A stretch of DNA of 64,000 nucleotides from Morella rubra (taxonomy: Eukaryota; Streptophyta; Magnoliopsida; Fagales; Myricaceae), in the NCBI GenBank assembly GCA_003952965.2, contig CM025849.1, positions 3,861,003 through 3,925,002 on the forward strand, in the 5' to 3' direction. Positions 45,788 through 56,996 of the stretch are shown here, one piece after another. Under the pieces are notes generated by a model that worked only from the letters and a program-made list of their open reading frames with translations, was not told the origin of the DNA and searched no databases. The translations under genes were made by a program, and so were the position numbers. Each line of letters begins with the position of its first letter. Position 1 is the stretch's first letter.

Positions 45788-47077
45788 CTAAATTTGGATC
45801 ACCCTGTGTGCTTGGAATGGATCTCCGAACTGATGTTGCCCTTGCTTTTGCGTCCACCGTTCAAGAATGTAGACTTCAGGAATTGCGAAGCAATTCAGCC
45901 TCTTTCTCAATACCCAGATGATGTGGCAGCAGATTATACCAACAAACTCGAAGTATCTACAACTACATTTATGAAACTCATTTGTGGTAGTGACAACATG
46001 TCGCTTAGCCATTGAACATATATGTGATGGGTGCCGACTGCAAACATGTAGAGAAGCCTCTTCAAAGCCAAACACCTCTCTCTGACAATCAAAACAAACC
46101 CAAAAAGATTTTTTCCACTGTTCTAAAAAAAGTGCCAAAACATATGGGGTGTAAATTTCAGATGCATGGATACATATTGGGTCCTCTGCCCTTAAAATAG
46201 GCAACTTGTCGAGCATCTGAAAGTTAGATTTAAGCTCGTTGTACCGCATGTCATCAATTGCTTATTGAAAATGTTAGAGAAATCTGGCCATGTTCATTAC
46301 AGACTTCAAGTAGCGATGCAAGGTTGCATTGAAGCTTTCACTTAATTGTGTAGTCCTCTTACCTACGCAAAAAACACTTATAACATAGGTTGGGGCCCAC
46401 ATCTCATGTTTCTCGTATATCTTTTGCAGCCACTCGTTGTCATAGAGATCGTGAACATCAATCATCTTAAACCAAGCAGGCTCAAAATCGTCCACGTCAC
46501 TATCGAAAAGAAGTCTAGCCCAATCTCTCTTAAACTCTCTATCGCCAAACAAAGAACCAAGATTCTTGAGTGCATTTTGGTGAATATGCCATACACAAAG
46601 GAAATGACGTGTGTCTGGCAAGGCATTGGGAATTGCAGCAAGCATAGCTGCATCTTGATCAGTAAAGAGAGACTGAGGTGCCTTTCCGCCCATACACTCG
46701 ACAAATGTCTCGAACAACCACTGGAATGGCTGAGCCATCTCATCAAACAATAGGCATGCCCCGAATACTACACTCTGTCGGTGATGATTCACTCCTACAA
46801 ATACACCTAGTGGTCGGTGCTCATCGTTTGTCCTGTACGTAATATCAAATGAAACGAAGTCCCCAAAGAGTGCATAGTCATTTTGCATGTCGTGGTCAGA
46901 CCAGAAGACGTTGGTCATGCGATCATCATCTTCCAACATAACCCTGAAGAAAAAATGAGAATTCTGATCGTACTGATTGCCAAACCAATTTAAAAGAACA
47001 CCACATACCCCAACCTCCATGGTTTTACTTCTTTTACAACTCAAATAGTTTTTCAGGTCCATTTGAGTGAATCCCAA
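45788..47077 (-). pseudogene. MULE F3 transposase (FAR1/MULE type), partly readable
   Basis: Two long pieces cover most of the enzyme. The first, 47077-46274 (267 codons), runs from M-G-F-T-Q-M-D-L-K-N-Y through the MULE domain: first Asp in S-F-D-I-T-Y-R-T-N, second in L-F-T-D-Q-D-A-A-M-L, Glu in Q-L-S-E-S-F-N-A-T-L. The second, 46249-45788 (153 codons), carries the SWIM zinc finger C-S-C-R-Y-F-E-F-V-G-I-I-C-C-H-I. A short break lies between them. The FAR1 DNA-binding domain upstream is mostly missing (only traces at 47090-47270). All three catalytic residues are present. The best guess is an inactive but fairly recent copy. Confidence 0.85.
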
Positions 47078-47762
47078 CTTTTCTTTACCCCTTGCCTAAG
47101 CCGCCATTAAATCATGTGCTAGCTTCAGTCGAATCCCAGCTCTCTCTGGATCATCTACCTCGAGGCGCTATACTTCATTAATACTTCTATGTGAACAGAG
47201 TAAGAACATTTACGACGTTCCCGTTGTTTGCTCAAACCATATCAGCTGTTCAATCCAACCATACAAATCATACAAATGAGACAAATAAAAAATTATAACA
47301 AAAATTGTTGAACGAGAGACCAAAGAAAAAACATGACTCACCATCTGGGTTGGCTGTGTTACTAGACCCTCGCCTATTAATATTTGGGAGAATGTTGCAA
47401 TGCATCTCCGCCATCTATAAACCTGTTTAATTTAATATCTACATATCAGTAAAAATCATACACTATTTCCAATAAATAATTGATTCCACCTGCATATTTG
47501 AACCTGCACATCAAAATTTTCAAAAGCAATTCATGTTTGTTTAATTCTACTGATTTGGACATCAATCCCTTGATAAAAGCTAAAGTACAAAATTCATTCA
47601 CGTGTACAGGTTTTACACATCATTTTCAATTGGCAGTTTAGACCACTAGCGTCAGACCACAAATTCATTCACAATAAATCATTTTAAAGTTAGACCATTA
47701 GCATCAAACCACTAGCGTCAGACCACATATCTTTAAACGGACCACAATCCTCTATAATTCGA

Positions 47763-47912
47763 GTGACCGAATTGCAGTGCAATTGTGAGAGAGAGTGGTG
47801 GTTTCCGACCGGAACCCACACTTGCTCGGGCAACACTCCTTTGCCCGGGCAAGTGTGGGTCCTGGTCGGCACCCACCACTCTCTCTCCAGAATTGCACTG
47901 CAATTCGGTCAC
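47763..47912. repeat. near-perfect foldback hairpin, 150 bp
   Basis: Two arms of about 71 bases pair with about six mismatches and one single-base bulge around an 8-base loop (CACTCCTT). The outer stem begins GTGACCGAATTGCAGTGCAA; the inner stem holds ACCCACACTTGC and CGGGCAA. GC content is high relative to the neighbours. It lies inside MULE F3 outside its terminal repeats. No target duplication is obvious. It could be a tiny foldback transposon or a hairpin RNA source. Confidence 0.85.
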
Positions 47913-48570
47913 CATTACAGGCGATCTAAATCCTCTTTAAACAATCACACTTTTAAGTGTCACAGCATACAGACAAAAAGTATCAAACTTTCTGTCTCTC
48001 TCTCTTTACTCTCTTTGTCATAGCTAATATATGAATACAAACAATAAGCTACAAACAAGAAACATCAATATTTACTCGGATTCCCTCTCTTTTAAGTGAA
48101 TACAAACAAATCCACTAATTCTCTCTCTTTAAGTGAATATATACAAACTAAACGAGACAAAAAGTTTATACCAACAAGCTAAACAAATACTTTTGAAACT
48201 CACCCAAAGAAAAGGAGAGAATAACTTCGAAGCAGAGATAATGGAACCTTCTAATCCTTTTTGCTTTTGTCTAAGTCTAGGGATTCGGAGGTTGGGGATT
48301 TCGAAATGAGATTTCAAATGGGTGATTTGGGAATAAAATGGCTGAAAACGCATGTTCGTGCTGCAGTGGTCGGACTTAAATTGTATCGGTCCGACCGGAA
48401 CAGATTTGGGGACAAAAAACACACGCGCTGACTGGAGCCAAGTTGAGCCGATGACAAAGAGGCCTCATTAAATGACGTGGCGGCCTCTCAGTCGTCCATC
48501 TCGTGGGATTCAATCCAGACCGTGGGTCTGGATGTGTCTGGACCATACGGTCTGGACTGAATCCAAACCC

Positions 48571-48915
48571 AACGCTGATGGCCTCCAGGATCTGAGCCTC
48601 TATGAAGTGGCCGATTTGGGCCTTGGCCATCACCAGGATGGTCACTACCTGCTTGATCTCCTTGATTAGTTGAGGATCACTCATTAGGGCCACCCCACCC
48701 TGAGACCTGATATCCGCCGGTATGTGCTCCAGTGCCATGACAGCGCATGCTCTCGCCTCCTCAGCGATCCGGGCTTGCTCCGCGTTCACCACATCCATGA
48801 TAACCCCACCTCGCAGCATCTAAGCCATGCCTACCTTGACTGAGAATGGCGATTTCTTGGCTATCTCGTAAATGGCTCTCTTACTGTAAGTGGTGACAAC
48901 TCCGGTGTCAGCCAT
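48571..48915 (-). pseudogene. PDX1: PDX1 (pyridoxal 5'-phosphate synthase subunit) 5' fragment
   Basis: From ATG 48913-48915 the minus strand reads M-A-D-T-G-V-V, then K-K-S-P-F-S-V-K-V-G-M-A, stop, [21 protein letters not shown], then [11 protein letters not shown] and [22 protein letters not shown]1 makes pyridoxal phosphate with PDX2 in the cytosol, as a (beta/alpha)8 barrel; the active-site Asp (I-M-D) and Lys (M-A-K) are still present. About 115 of about 310 residues remain. TAG at 48820-48822 replaces the usual Gln codon. The fragment ends exactly at the MULE F3 terminus. It is closer to PDX1.1/1.3 than to the PDX1.2 type. Confidence 0.88.
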
Positions 48916-50228
48916 CCTGATAGACAAAACTTCATGAGTGGTTGAGAAAGAGAGAGAAAGAGAAAATGAGGCGGTGGTTAGAGTGAAGGCTGGTATTCGT
49001 ATATAAATTAATAAGAGAGAGATGTAGCGGCTAGAGTCTAGAGATTGCTTTTGAGGGGGCCTTGAATTTCTTGCTTTATTTATTAATTTTATTTTCTTGA
49101 TTTTTCTTGTATTTATTTATTAAGTTTTTAATTTTGTGCTCTTGATTTTTTATATATATATTTATTTATATATGCATGGTTAAGGTGTAATAATTCTTTT
49201 GATAGCTATGGAAGAAAAAGACGTCTCTGGCACACATTTATTTGCTCTGTTTTTTTTTTTTTCATTTTCCTTTAGGTAAAGTGGGGAAAGACTTTCGGTG
49301 GCAGTAGGGTTTAGGACTTGGCCACCACTCCACCAATAGATCTGGAACCCAATTATTACCTTTTTATTTATCCACTTTTATCATTAACTTTCTCCCCGTA
49401 GATGATCTACACGTTTCGAAGAAACTTACCAACTTTTGGGCAACCAGATTCTGATCGATATGGATAATTATGAGACGCTAAGTTATATTACAAAATTTTA
49501 GTTCATTTGATAATGTCGCAAAAGTAAAATGGGAAATAAAAAAAAACATTTTTAAGACTGCTTAAACAATAAAGAAAAGTCTTCATTTCTAGTCTTGAAT
49601 TTTCACTCAAATGTCATTTTATCGATTTGAATTACAAATTTCATGATATTTAAGTGATGTTTGGATATGAAATATTTTTAAAATTTTTACACAAATTTCA
49701 ATTACTTTTTCACACCAACTTTACTATTTTTTCATTAAAAAAAAAAACTACATCAAATATTCTTTACTCTTACCTTTTAACAAATGTCATTATTTTTTCA
49801 TTAAAAAAATCCATCAAATCTTCTCTCTTCTTACTTTTTAATTAAACTCCAATAAAAATCATTCTACAATCAAATATTCTTTAATTTTTTTACCTTTTTT
49901 TTTTACCAATCCCATAAAAAGTCAAATTCAAAATTTCTCCTATAAACTCAAAATTCTTAAAATATTTTCTTGCCAAACATCACCTTAGTCTTGAAACTAT
50001 CAAAATATAATGTTTGCCTTTCCTAAAATCCAGCCGTCCATATTGTTCTACATAGCCTATTTTTTGTACATTTCAATTGTAGAATTTCTTAAAGGACTAA
50101 ATGGGACGAAGTTTGTAGTTCGACGTGATAATGATATTTGGGCAATAATTGGGGGATTAAAAGTATATACTCCCGAACATTAAATAGTAGAGTTATCCTA
50201 CAAGTAGAAGTGATAATTTAGGGTGTGT
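48916..50228. other. PDX1 5' flank and AT-rich intergenic DNA
   Basis: Just upstream of the PDX1 start (minus strand) there is a CT-rich leader and a TTTATATACGAAT TATA-like element about 90 bases away (about 49000). The remainder to 50228 is AT-rich, without a gene. Four short T/A-rich tracts lie near 49250, 49540, 49740 and 49890. Confidence 0.5.
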
Positions 50229-50245
50229 TATACATTTTCCAATTC
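50229..50245. repeat. target-site duplication of LINE-B, left copy
   Basis: TATACATTTTCCAATTC. It matches TATACATTTTCCAAGTC at 61975-61991 in 16 of 17 positions. It directly follows the poly(A) tail of LINE-B in element orientation. Confidence 0.88.
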
Positions 50246-50385
50246 TTTTTTTTTTTTTTAAATCAGAACATCAACTTTATTAAGAACAAAAAACAAAGCT
50301 AAGACTCCAAAAACTTAAGGGATCAGTTGCAGCAAACAATCAGGAAATATCCAGAAAATGCTCAAAGGTATAGACATTCCTTTTT

Positions 50386-50767
50386 TTAGATGAACTCAGT
50401 GGCGGCCCAAGTGGCGGCCCAACCAGCTAATTGATGCACAACATCATTTGCCTCGCGGGGGTTGTGAGTTGACGACCAACTCTGCAGTAGTCGAATAGTT
50501 TCAAAAGAATCCGTCACAATAGAATGTATCCTCCAATCAGTGACCTCCGGAAAATTATTAAAAGCCGAATTTACAGTCGCGGAGTCACCCTCCAGCAGAA
50601 TATTACGATAGCCAAGATTATAAACTAGCTCCACTCCCAACTTCATAGCCTCTGCTTCTCCAACCATGGGTTGCACAGCATTAAGCCGAACTGTTTTATA
50701 GCCCTAAAGAGCACCCCTATGATCACGAACAAGTGCAGCTATCACAGCGAACTCTTCTCTAATTGCC
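50386..50767 (-). pseudogene. LINE-B RNase H domain, 3' portion
   Basis: It reads R-E-E-F-A-V-I-A-A-L-V-R-D-H-R-G-A-L, a stop, then G-E-A-E-A-M-K-L-G (catalytic Glu), L-L-E-G-D-S (Asp) and P-R-E-A-N-D-V-V-H-Q-L-A near the end. These are the RVT_3/RNase H signatures of plant LINEs. The part before it lies at 56138-56074, across MULE F4. It degrades the RNA strand during target-primed reverse transcription. Confidence 0.85.
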
Positions 50768-52260
50768 GGGATTGGATTCGGTGCGAAGTTTAAATGTGCG
50801 AAGTGTGTAAAGTGAGGGTTGAGATTTTAAATGGTAAATCTAACGGTTACGAAATAGAAGACAGCGCATTTAATGAGGAGAGCAGAGAAAAAGAAAACGG
50901 CTTGGCTAAACAGTCGGCTTGCATTTTTTCTCTTTCCATTTTTTTCCCTGCATGCCTTTTGCAACACGCAACAAGCTGCCGTGTTTACCCATTCTTTTTT
51001 CTTTTTTCTTTTTTATTTTCCTGCAAATCTTCTACCTTCTACAACCTTCTACCCTTGCTGTCGTGTTTACCCATTTGCTGCCGTCTTCTTCAAGTGCATT
51101 AATCTTCTTCAACTTCCTCGAATTTTTTTTTCTCATTTTCTCTGCAGGTGACGTCTTTATCTATTTGTTGCACCTCTTTATTAATTTGCACGTCTTCTGC
51201 AACTTCATTTGAAGTTATTTTTTATCCGTTTTCTGTTGTTCAATGCTACCATTTATATAAGTTCTGATGATATTTCTAATTACACAGCTTTTCATGTTCG
51301 TGATTTTTGTCCGTTCCTTCTCAAGAAAACCTGCAAAACTCACCCACAAAGTACATACAGAAGGAAAAGTGTAACTACTGTCCTTTTGTGGTTTTTGTCC
51401 ATTCCTCCTCAAAATTGTCCACGATGAACACAGACTCAGGTACTCTAACTTGTCATGTTCATGGGATATGATCTACCATTTTTTACATATAGAGTGGAGT
51501 TTATGATTAAATTGTTGTTAGTGATATATATTAAAAAATAAAAAGAAAAGGAACTTTACATTTATTTCAACTTCTATGATCTTTTTTCAGGTCTATGGTG
51601 GGATGCAAATTTAGTTTCAGAATAGTGCTCAATATATAGGTATATCCATGTTTGTCTTTCCTACAATAATTATACTTTAATGTAGAAATATTTCAAGATG
51701 ATACTCGTGAAAATGTTTGCACTTCAACTTCCACTATATGTTAGATACGATTATTACATTTGCAAAATCAGCTCAGCGGACTTAGAAAATACAAATTTTG
51801 TGTAGGAACTTACTCTCTTTAGACTGAATGTCTAACTTTTACCCGCATTTGACCACATACAAATGACCTCCTGCTTCCATAGAGATATTTTCTTCTTTGA
51901 TCATAGGAGAAATATTAATATAGGATGTTGTCTATCACAGGTGAAATATTAATATAGGATGTTTTGTCAAATTTAGTAATTTAAAGTACAAATAATAAAA
52001 TAAGTGATAATTAGAAAGGGATAAAGTGTATTTTTTTATCATAGAGTCACGATGATTGATTGCTTTCTTTGGTTACCCATAGATGGGAGAAAATTCTTAA
52101 GTCTCATGATGAGTTCCTTATGCAGATGGGTACAATTGAACTAATTTTGTTGTATGTCATACGATCATCTTTTATCTTTTCGTAGATGATTCCTTCTATG
52201 CTTGTTGTAATATTTTTGTCTTTTGTTAACTATTGCTATTGAGTTTTTATAGGTTGATAA

Positions 52261-54620
52261 ATGGCGGAGCTATCAAGCATTAACCCAAATATAGAAGGCG
52301 AGGGTCTAGTAGTACCTCAAACCCGGAAGGTTCGTCAATTTATTTGCCTTTTGTATGGATGAATTCAGATAGATTTCATTAGTTTCATTTGTATGGTTGG
52401 ATTATGTAGGTGAAATGGTTCGGGCAGACAATGGGAAAACTATAAGTATTTGGACCTTAGAGTTTAGAGATGAGAAACATGCTTACAATTGGTACAACCA
52501 TTACGCAATTAGTATTGGATTTAGTATCCAAAGGTCCAGTGGGTTCAAGAATAAAGAAAAAGGATACTATACAGTTAGAACATTCGTGTGTAGCAAAGAA
52601 GGGATGAGAAAAGAGAAACAACAGGCAGTGCCTTTAAAGAAGGAACGGCGAAATACTAGGTGTGGCTGTCTTGCAAGTTTCGCCATTCAGCGACAAGCAA
52701 GTGGAATGTATTACACATTTGATTGGTGCCCACAGCATAATCACGAATTAGCTACACCATCAAAAGTCCACTTACTTCGTTCCCATAGGCGAATCAATGA
52801 ATTGCAACGTCTTGAGTGCATTGATGCAGATGGAGTAGGCATTCGCCCGAAGCTAGCACATGATTTGATGGCGGCCAGGCTGGGGGAAAAGAGCAATTGG
52901 GATTCACTCAAATGGACTTGAAAAATTATTTGAGTAGTAAAAGAAGTAAATCAATGGATGGTGGAGTAGCAGGTGCAATTATTAATTGGTTTGGTGATCA
53001 GCGACGAAAAAATTCTCAATTCTTTTTCAGAGTTATGCTAGACGACGATGAGCATATAACTAACATATTCTGGTCTGACCACGACATGCAGAATGACTAT
53101 GCACTTTTGGGGACTTTGTGTCGTTCGATACCACCTACAGGACAAACCACGAGCATAGGCCACTGGGGGCATTTCTAGGAGTGAACCATCACAGGGAACA
53201 AGTAGTGTTTGGGGCATGTTTATTGTTTGATGAGACAACTAATTCATTCAAATGGTTGTTTGAGACCTTTGTTGAGTGTATGGAAGGGAAAACACCTCAA
53301 TCGCTTTTCACTGACCAAGATGCTGGGATGCTTGCTGCAATCCCTATCTCCTTGCCAAACACACATCACTTTCTTTGCGTATGGCATATTAATCAGAATG
53401 CACTAAAAAATCTTGGGCCACTGTTTGGGAACAAGAACTTTAAAAAAGATTGGAATATGCTCCTTTTCGATAGTGATGTAGATGATTTTGACATTGCCTG
53501 GTCTAAGATGATTGAAGATCATGACCTTCAAGACAATGAGTGGTTGCAAAGGATCTATGAGAAGCGCGAGAAGTGGGCCCCAACATATGTACGAAATGTT
53601 TTTTGTGCAGGTAAGAGGACTACACAGTTGAGTGAAAGTTTTAATTCGACTTTGCGCAGGTACTTGAAGACAGTAATGAATATGGCTCGGTTTTTTCAAC
53701 ATTTTCAGAAGGCAATTGATGACATGCGGTACAAGGAGCTTAAATCAAATTTTGATATGCAGGATAAATTACCTCTTCTAAGGACCAATGACCCACTTTG
53801 TATTCACGCGTCTCAAGTTTACACTCCAAATGTCTTTGATCTTTTTATGGAACAGGTGGATCAGGTTTTTTTCATTACACTTGATTGTAGGAGGGAGAGT
53901 AATGGATCGGGAGAGGTCGAAGTACATTTTTGCAGCCCCAAGCCAACCCATGACTGTGCAACAGCAAAACGACAAGTGATTACCACTATTAATGGGTTTC
54001 ATCAATGTAGCTGCAAATACTTCAACTTTGTTGGTGTCATTTGCTGCCACATCATATGGCTGCTGAAACAAGGGAGAGTTTGTTGGAGAATTCCAAATGA
54101 GTATATTCTAAGTCGATGGACAAAGAAGGCAAGGCTAACAATTGTGCCAGAGTCTACATCAAACATAATGATTGATCCAGAATTGGAGAGGGTAATCAAC
54201 CGGAGGACGTATATGAACCTCTATGCTTCCACCATTTGGAAATATGGGAATCATCCGGAATCATGGAAGGTCCTCCAACGTCACCACATTACACTAGTTG
54301 ATGATCTTGCTCAGTTGACGCCGATCATAAAGTCAGGTGAGATTGGCAAAGCGACAGATGTTACAAGATCAGATGAAGGTCTAGCCATTATTGCAAAAGG
54401 GTTCAAGAAACGGGAGCCCAAGCATCGAGGCAACAAGCGATTGAAGAGTGCACTTGAACTTAGGAAAAAGTCAAGGGTTGGTCACAAGAGTAGCATTGCT
54501 ACAGTATCCCAACCAGTTGCTCGCCACTTGCAGTTAGAGGATGATTTAGAGGTACATTCTCATACCTTTTACTTTGATTTCATCTTACATACCCATTGTC
54601 AAAAGTTTTTTTTTTTTTAA
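52261..54620 (+). pseudogene. MULE F4 transposase (FAR1/MULE type), nearly complete with two frameshifts
   Basis: The FAR1 zinc-binding domain is in 52397-52921 (Cys in F-V-C-S-K-E and R-C-G-C-L; His pair H-N-H-E-L). A frameshift follows near 52885-52900. The linker M-D-L-K-N-Y and MULE N-terminal part are in 52897-53115. A second frameshift lies near 53108-53115 (one base missing compared with MULE F3). The core is in 53118-54620: S-F-D-T-T-Y-R-T-N (Asp), L-F-T-D-Q-D-A (Asp), Q-L-S-E-S-F-N-S-T-L (Glu), SWIM finger C-S-C-K-Y-F-N-F-V-G-V-I-C-C-H. A possible first exon begins at ATG 52261 with a GT-AG intron (52330-52409), but its phase does not fit the FAR1 frame. It is the most complete MULE transposase of the window. 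Confidence 0.88.
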
Positions 54621-55456
54621 ATTCCTTCTTAGGTATCAAGCGATGATGAGGAGCATTTTCAATATGGAAGATATAGAAGCCTAGACGACTTCTAGGATCA
54701 CCAAATGTATTGGGTTTATTTTTTGAAAATATCTGATTTTTTGTATACATGGTGCTGGACTGCATGTAGATAGTTTGGAATCTTTTGAGTTTATTTCTCA
54801 ATGAGATTTTGTTGTTATTATATATCTTTTGCGTTTTCATTGGTACAGAACTATAATGACTCTATATATAGTTCTGCTTTGATGTCATGCAGTGCTGTTT
54901 TATATACTTGTTATTCTCTTTTTCTCTTGGAATTTGGCTCAAACAACTTTGCTGGTTTGATTGCATACAGTGCAAAATCGAAGAGGCAGACCTAAAGAGG
55001 CCGATTGAGTGCAACTTGGATTGTCCACTTTGTTGTTGGAATGGTGCACTGGAGTTATTTGTATACAGAAAAAGCACTACAATGGTGCTTCATAATAATT
55101 CGCTTTTTTTAGTTTTACAATACACTACAGTGGATATAAATTCGTTTCACCAATTTTAAAAGAAAAAGAATGCATATTAGCTCTGGCATGTATCGCATAG
55201 TACCCGGCTAACAGAAGTAAATAATAAATGAGCATAATCCACTTTTCAAATAAAAATGTCCCAAGCAACGAACAAAAACCACGGACAATAGTTGCAGTTT
55301 TCCTTCCGTATGCACTTGTGGGTGCGTTTGCATTATTTACTTGAGGAACGGACAAATGGGTAAAGAGGGGGTGTAAAGAGGTGCAGCAAATGAGCAAATG
55401 GGTAAAGACTCAGCTGTAGGGAAAATAAGCAGAAAAAAATTAAAGGAGATTGCACT

Positions 55457-55924
55457 TGCAGAAGACGGCAGCGAATGGGTAAACACTGCAGCAAATGGGT
55501 AGAAGGTTGTAGAAGATAGAAGATATGCAAGGAAATAAAAAAGAAAAAAGAATGGGTAAATATGGCAGCTTGTTGCGTGAAAGGCATGCAGGGGAAAAAA
55601 ATGGAAAGAGAAAAAACGCAGGCCGACTGTTTACACTTCTCAAGAAAACCACAAAAGGACAGTAGTTACACTTTTCCTTCCTGCGGAGAAAATGAGAAAA
55701 AAAAATTCAAGGAAGTTGAAGAAGATTAATGCACTTGAAGAAGACGGCAGCAAATGGGTAAACACGATAGCAAATGGGTAGAAGGTTGTAGAAGGTAGAA
55801 GATTTGCAGGGAATAAAAAAAAAAAAAAAAAAAAAAAGAATGGGTAAACACGGCAGCTTGTTGCGTGTTGCAAAAGGCATGCAGGGAAAAAAATGGAAAG
55901 AGAAGAAACGCAAGCCGACTGCTT
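55457..55924 (-). repeat. tandem duplication inside the right terminal repeat of MULE F4
   Basis: Segments 55457-55631 and 55740-55924 share AGAAGACGGCAGC, AAATGGGTAGAAGGTTGTAG, GGCAGCTTGTTGCGTG and the ATGGAAAGAGA tail. The left repeat of the element has a single copy. The short F-rich ORFs on both ends (for example 50919-51212 and 55913-55707) are inverted copies of each other and not proteins. Confidence 0.8.
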
Positions 55925-56138
55925 AGCCAAGCCGTTTTCTTTTTCTCTGCTCTCCTCATTAAATGCGCTGTCTTCTATTTCGTAACCGTTAGATTTACCA
56001 TTTAAAATCTCAACCCTCACTTTACACACTTCGCACATTTAAACTTCGCACCGAATCCAATCCCCTAATTGCCACATCAACATTAACTTTAAATTGACCA
56101 ACCGGTGGTGGCTGTCAATGTTGAAGCACTTCAGGACA

Positions 56139-56993
56139 CTATCTCTTGCGCCAAGCTGCCCAGTCATGTTCACCACTTAGCCGTCGCACCTTTGCTGCCA
56201 AATCAGACATACTACATTGCCTTCCTTCATGCACCACGTTGTTCCTGCAGGCCCACAGCAAATCCAAGGCATTTGCCACATATAACTGAAAGAAGTGTTG
56301 ATCCACCATTGGAATCGCAAGTTCCTGGTGCGGATGAATCACCTTCTGCACCCACTCACTGACCGAATCATGTCTAAAAACCGTGATATCTAGTTGCCAC
56401 GGAGATTTGCACCATATAGCTCTACTGTACGGGCAGAGAAATACAAGATGATGAAGAGTCTCTGGCTCAGCTCCACACAATGGGCAGAGTAGGTCACCCT
56501 CCACGTTCATGCGATTTCCCATGTGCTCAGCAACTTTACATTTGGTGGGAAGAATACCCCACATCACTTTCCAAAATAACATTTTGAAACGATCATGCAC
56601 CTTGAGACGCCACAGATCCTTCCACCTGACATGCTGCATGGGATTAACCTCCGTAGTTCGATTAGCGACAAGAAGCCTGTAGACAGACTTTACTGAAAAT
56701 TCACCTTTGGGATCATTTGGCCAGAAGAAATTATCTGGTTGTTCCTCCGCGGGAAGTCGGATTGTAACACTGCAGCACTGGTTTTCGGGTGTAAACAGCC
56801 TCCTTATTTTCGCTTCATCCCATAGTCTTCCGTCAGGAAGCATCAAGCTTCTCACCGTGTTATGTTCCGGGTCAAGGAATTGACCATCAGGAAGGACTGG
56901 TTTGAACCCCAAAACTGAGAAAACCCATGGATCATTTATCGCATCTATTGAGCGACCAGATCCCACTTTGTAGCACAAGCCTCCCCGCAACAC
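56139..56993 (-). pseudogene. LINE-B ORF2, zf-RVT region
   Basis: 284 codons are open on the minus strand. They include V-K-S-V-Y-R-L-L, then W-K-D-L-W-R-L-K-V-H-D-R-F-K (typical zf-RVT start), C-P-L-C-G-A-E-P-E-T-L-H-H-L-V-F-L-C (zinc ligands C-x2-C...H-x4-C) and a C-terminal helix region. Upstream, 57752-56997 holds the RT thumb (L-P-S-K-A-K-H-L-G-L-P-L). The start Met listed is only the first after a stop. Confidence 0.85.
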
Positions 56994-56996
56994 CTC

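Larger units (their letters stand above)
44321..48570 (-). mobile_element. MULE F3, 4.25-kb Mutator-like element
   Basis: Inverted terminal repeats of about 270-280 bases lie at 44321-44600 and 48290-48570. Shared phrases are TGGGTTTGGAYTCARTCCAG, CCCACGGTCTGGATTGAATC, CATTTAATGAGGCCTCT and ACAATTTAAG. Within each repeat GGACTCAATCCAGA is followed by its own inverted form. The 9-bp flanks differ (ATCTTTGTT on the left, AACGCTGAT on the right), so there is no target duplication. The left flank is LINE-A and the right flank is PDX1. A transposase lies inside on the minus strand. Other contents are a minisatellite at 44705-44812 and a foldback at 47763-47912. The remaining parts, 44890-45780 and 47210-47760, are non-coding and AT-rich. 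Confidence 0.82.
50768..56064 (+). mobile_element. MULE F4, 5.3-kb Mutator-like element with perfect 9-bp duplication
   Basis: The ends read GGGATTGGATTCGGTGCGAAG. The perfect target duplication CTAATTGCC lies at 50759-50767 and 56065-56073. The inverted terminal repeats are long: about 400 bases match at the ends (phrases AAATGGTAAATCTAACGG, GCATTTAATGAGGAG, AACGGCTTGGCTAA), and further matches run inwards to about 51420 and 55240. The right repeat contains a tandem duplication (55457-55631 and 55740-55924). The transposase is on the plus strand. It is inserted in the RNase H domain of LINE-B. The parts 51430-52255 and 54700-55240 are AT-rich and non-coding. Confidence 0.95.

Noticed and set aside
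50794-51212. Phe-rich ORFs at the left end of MULE F4, repeated at 55640-56038
   Set aside because: They are inverted copies of each other because they lie in the terminal inverted repeats. Such CT-rich sequence is open by composition.
52397-54620. Domesticated FAR1/FHY3-type transcription factor gene
   Set aside because: It lies between long terminal inverted repeats with a perfect 9-bp duplication and has two frameshifts, so it is a transposon gene and not a host regulator.
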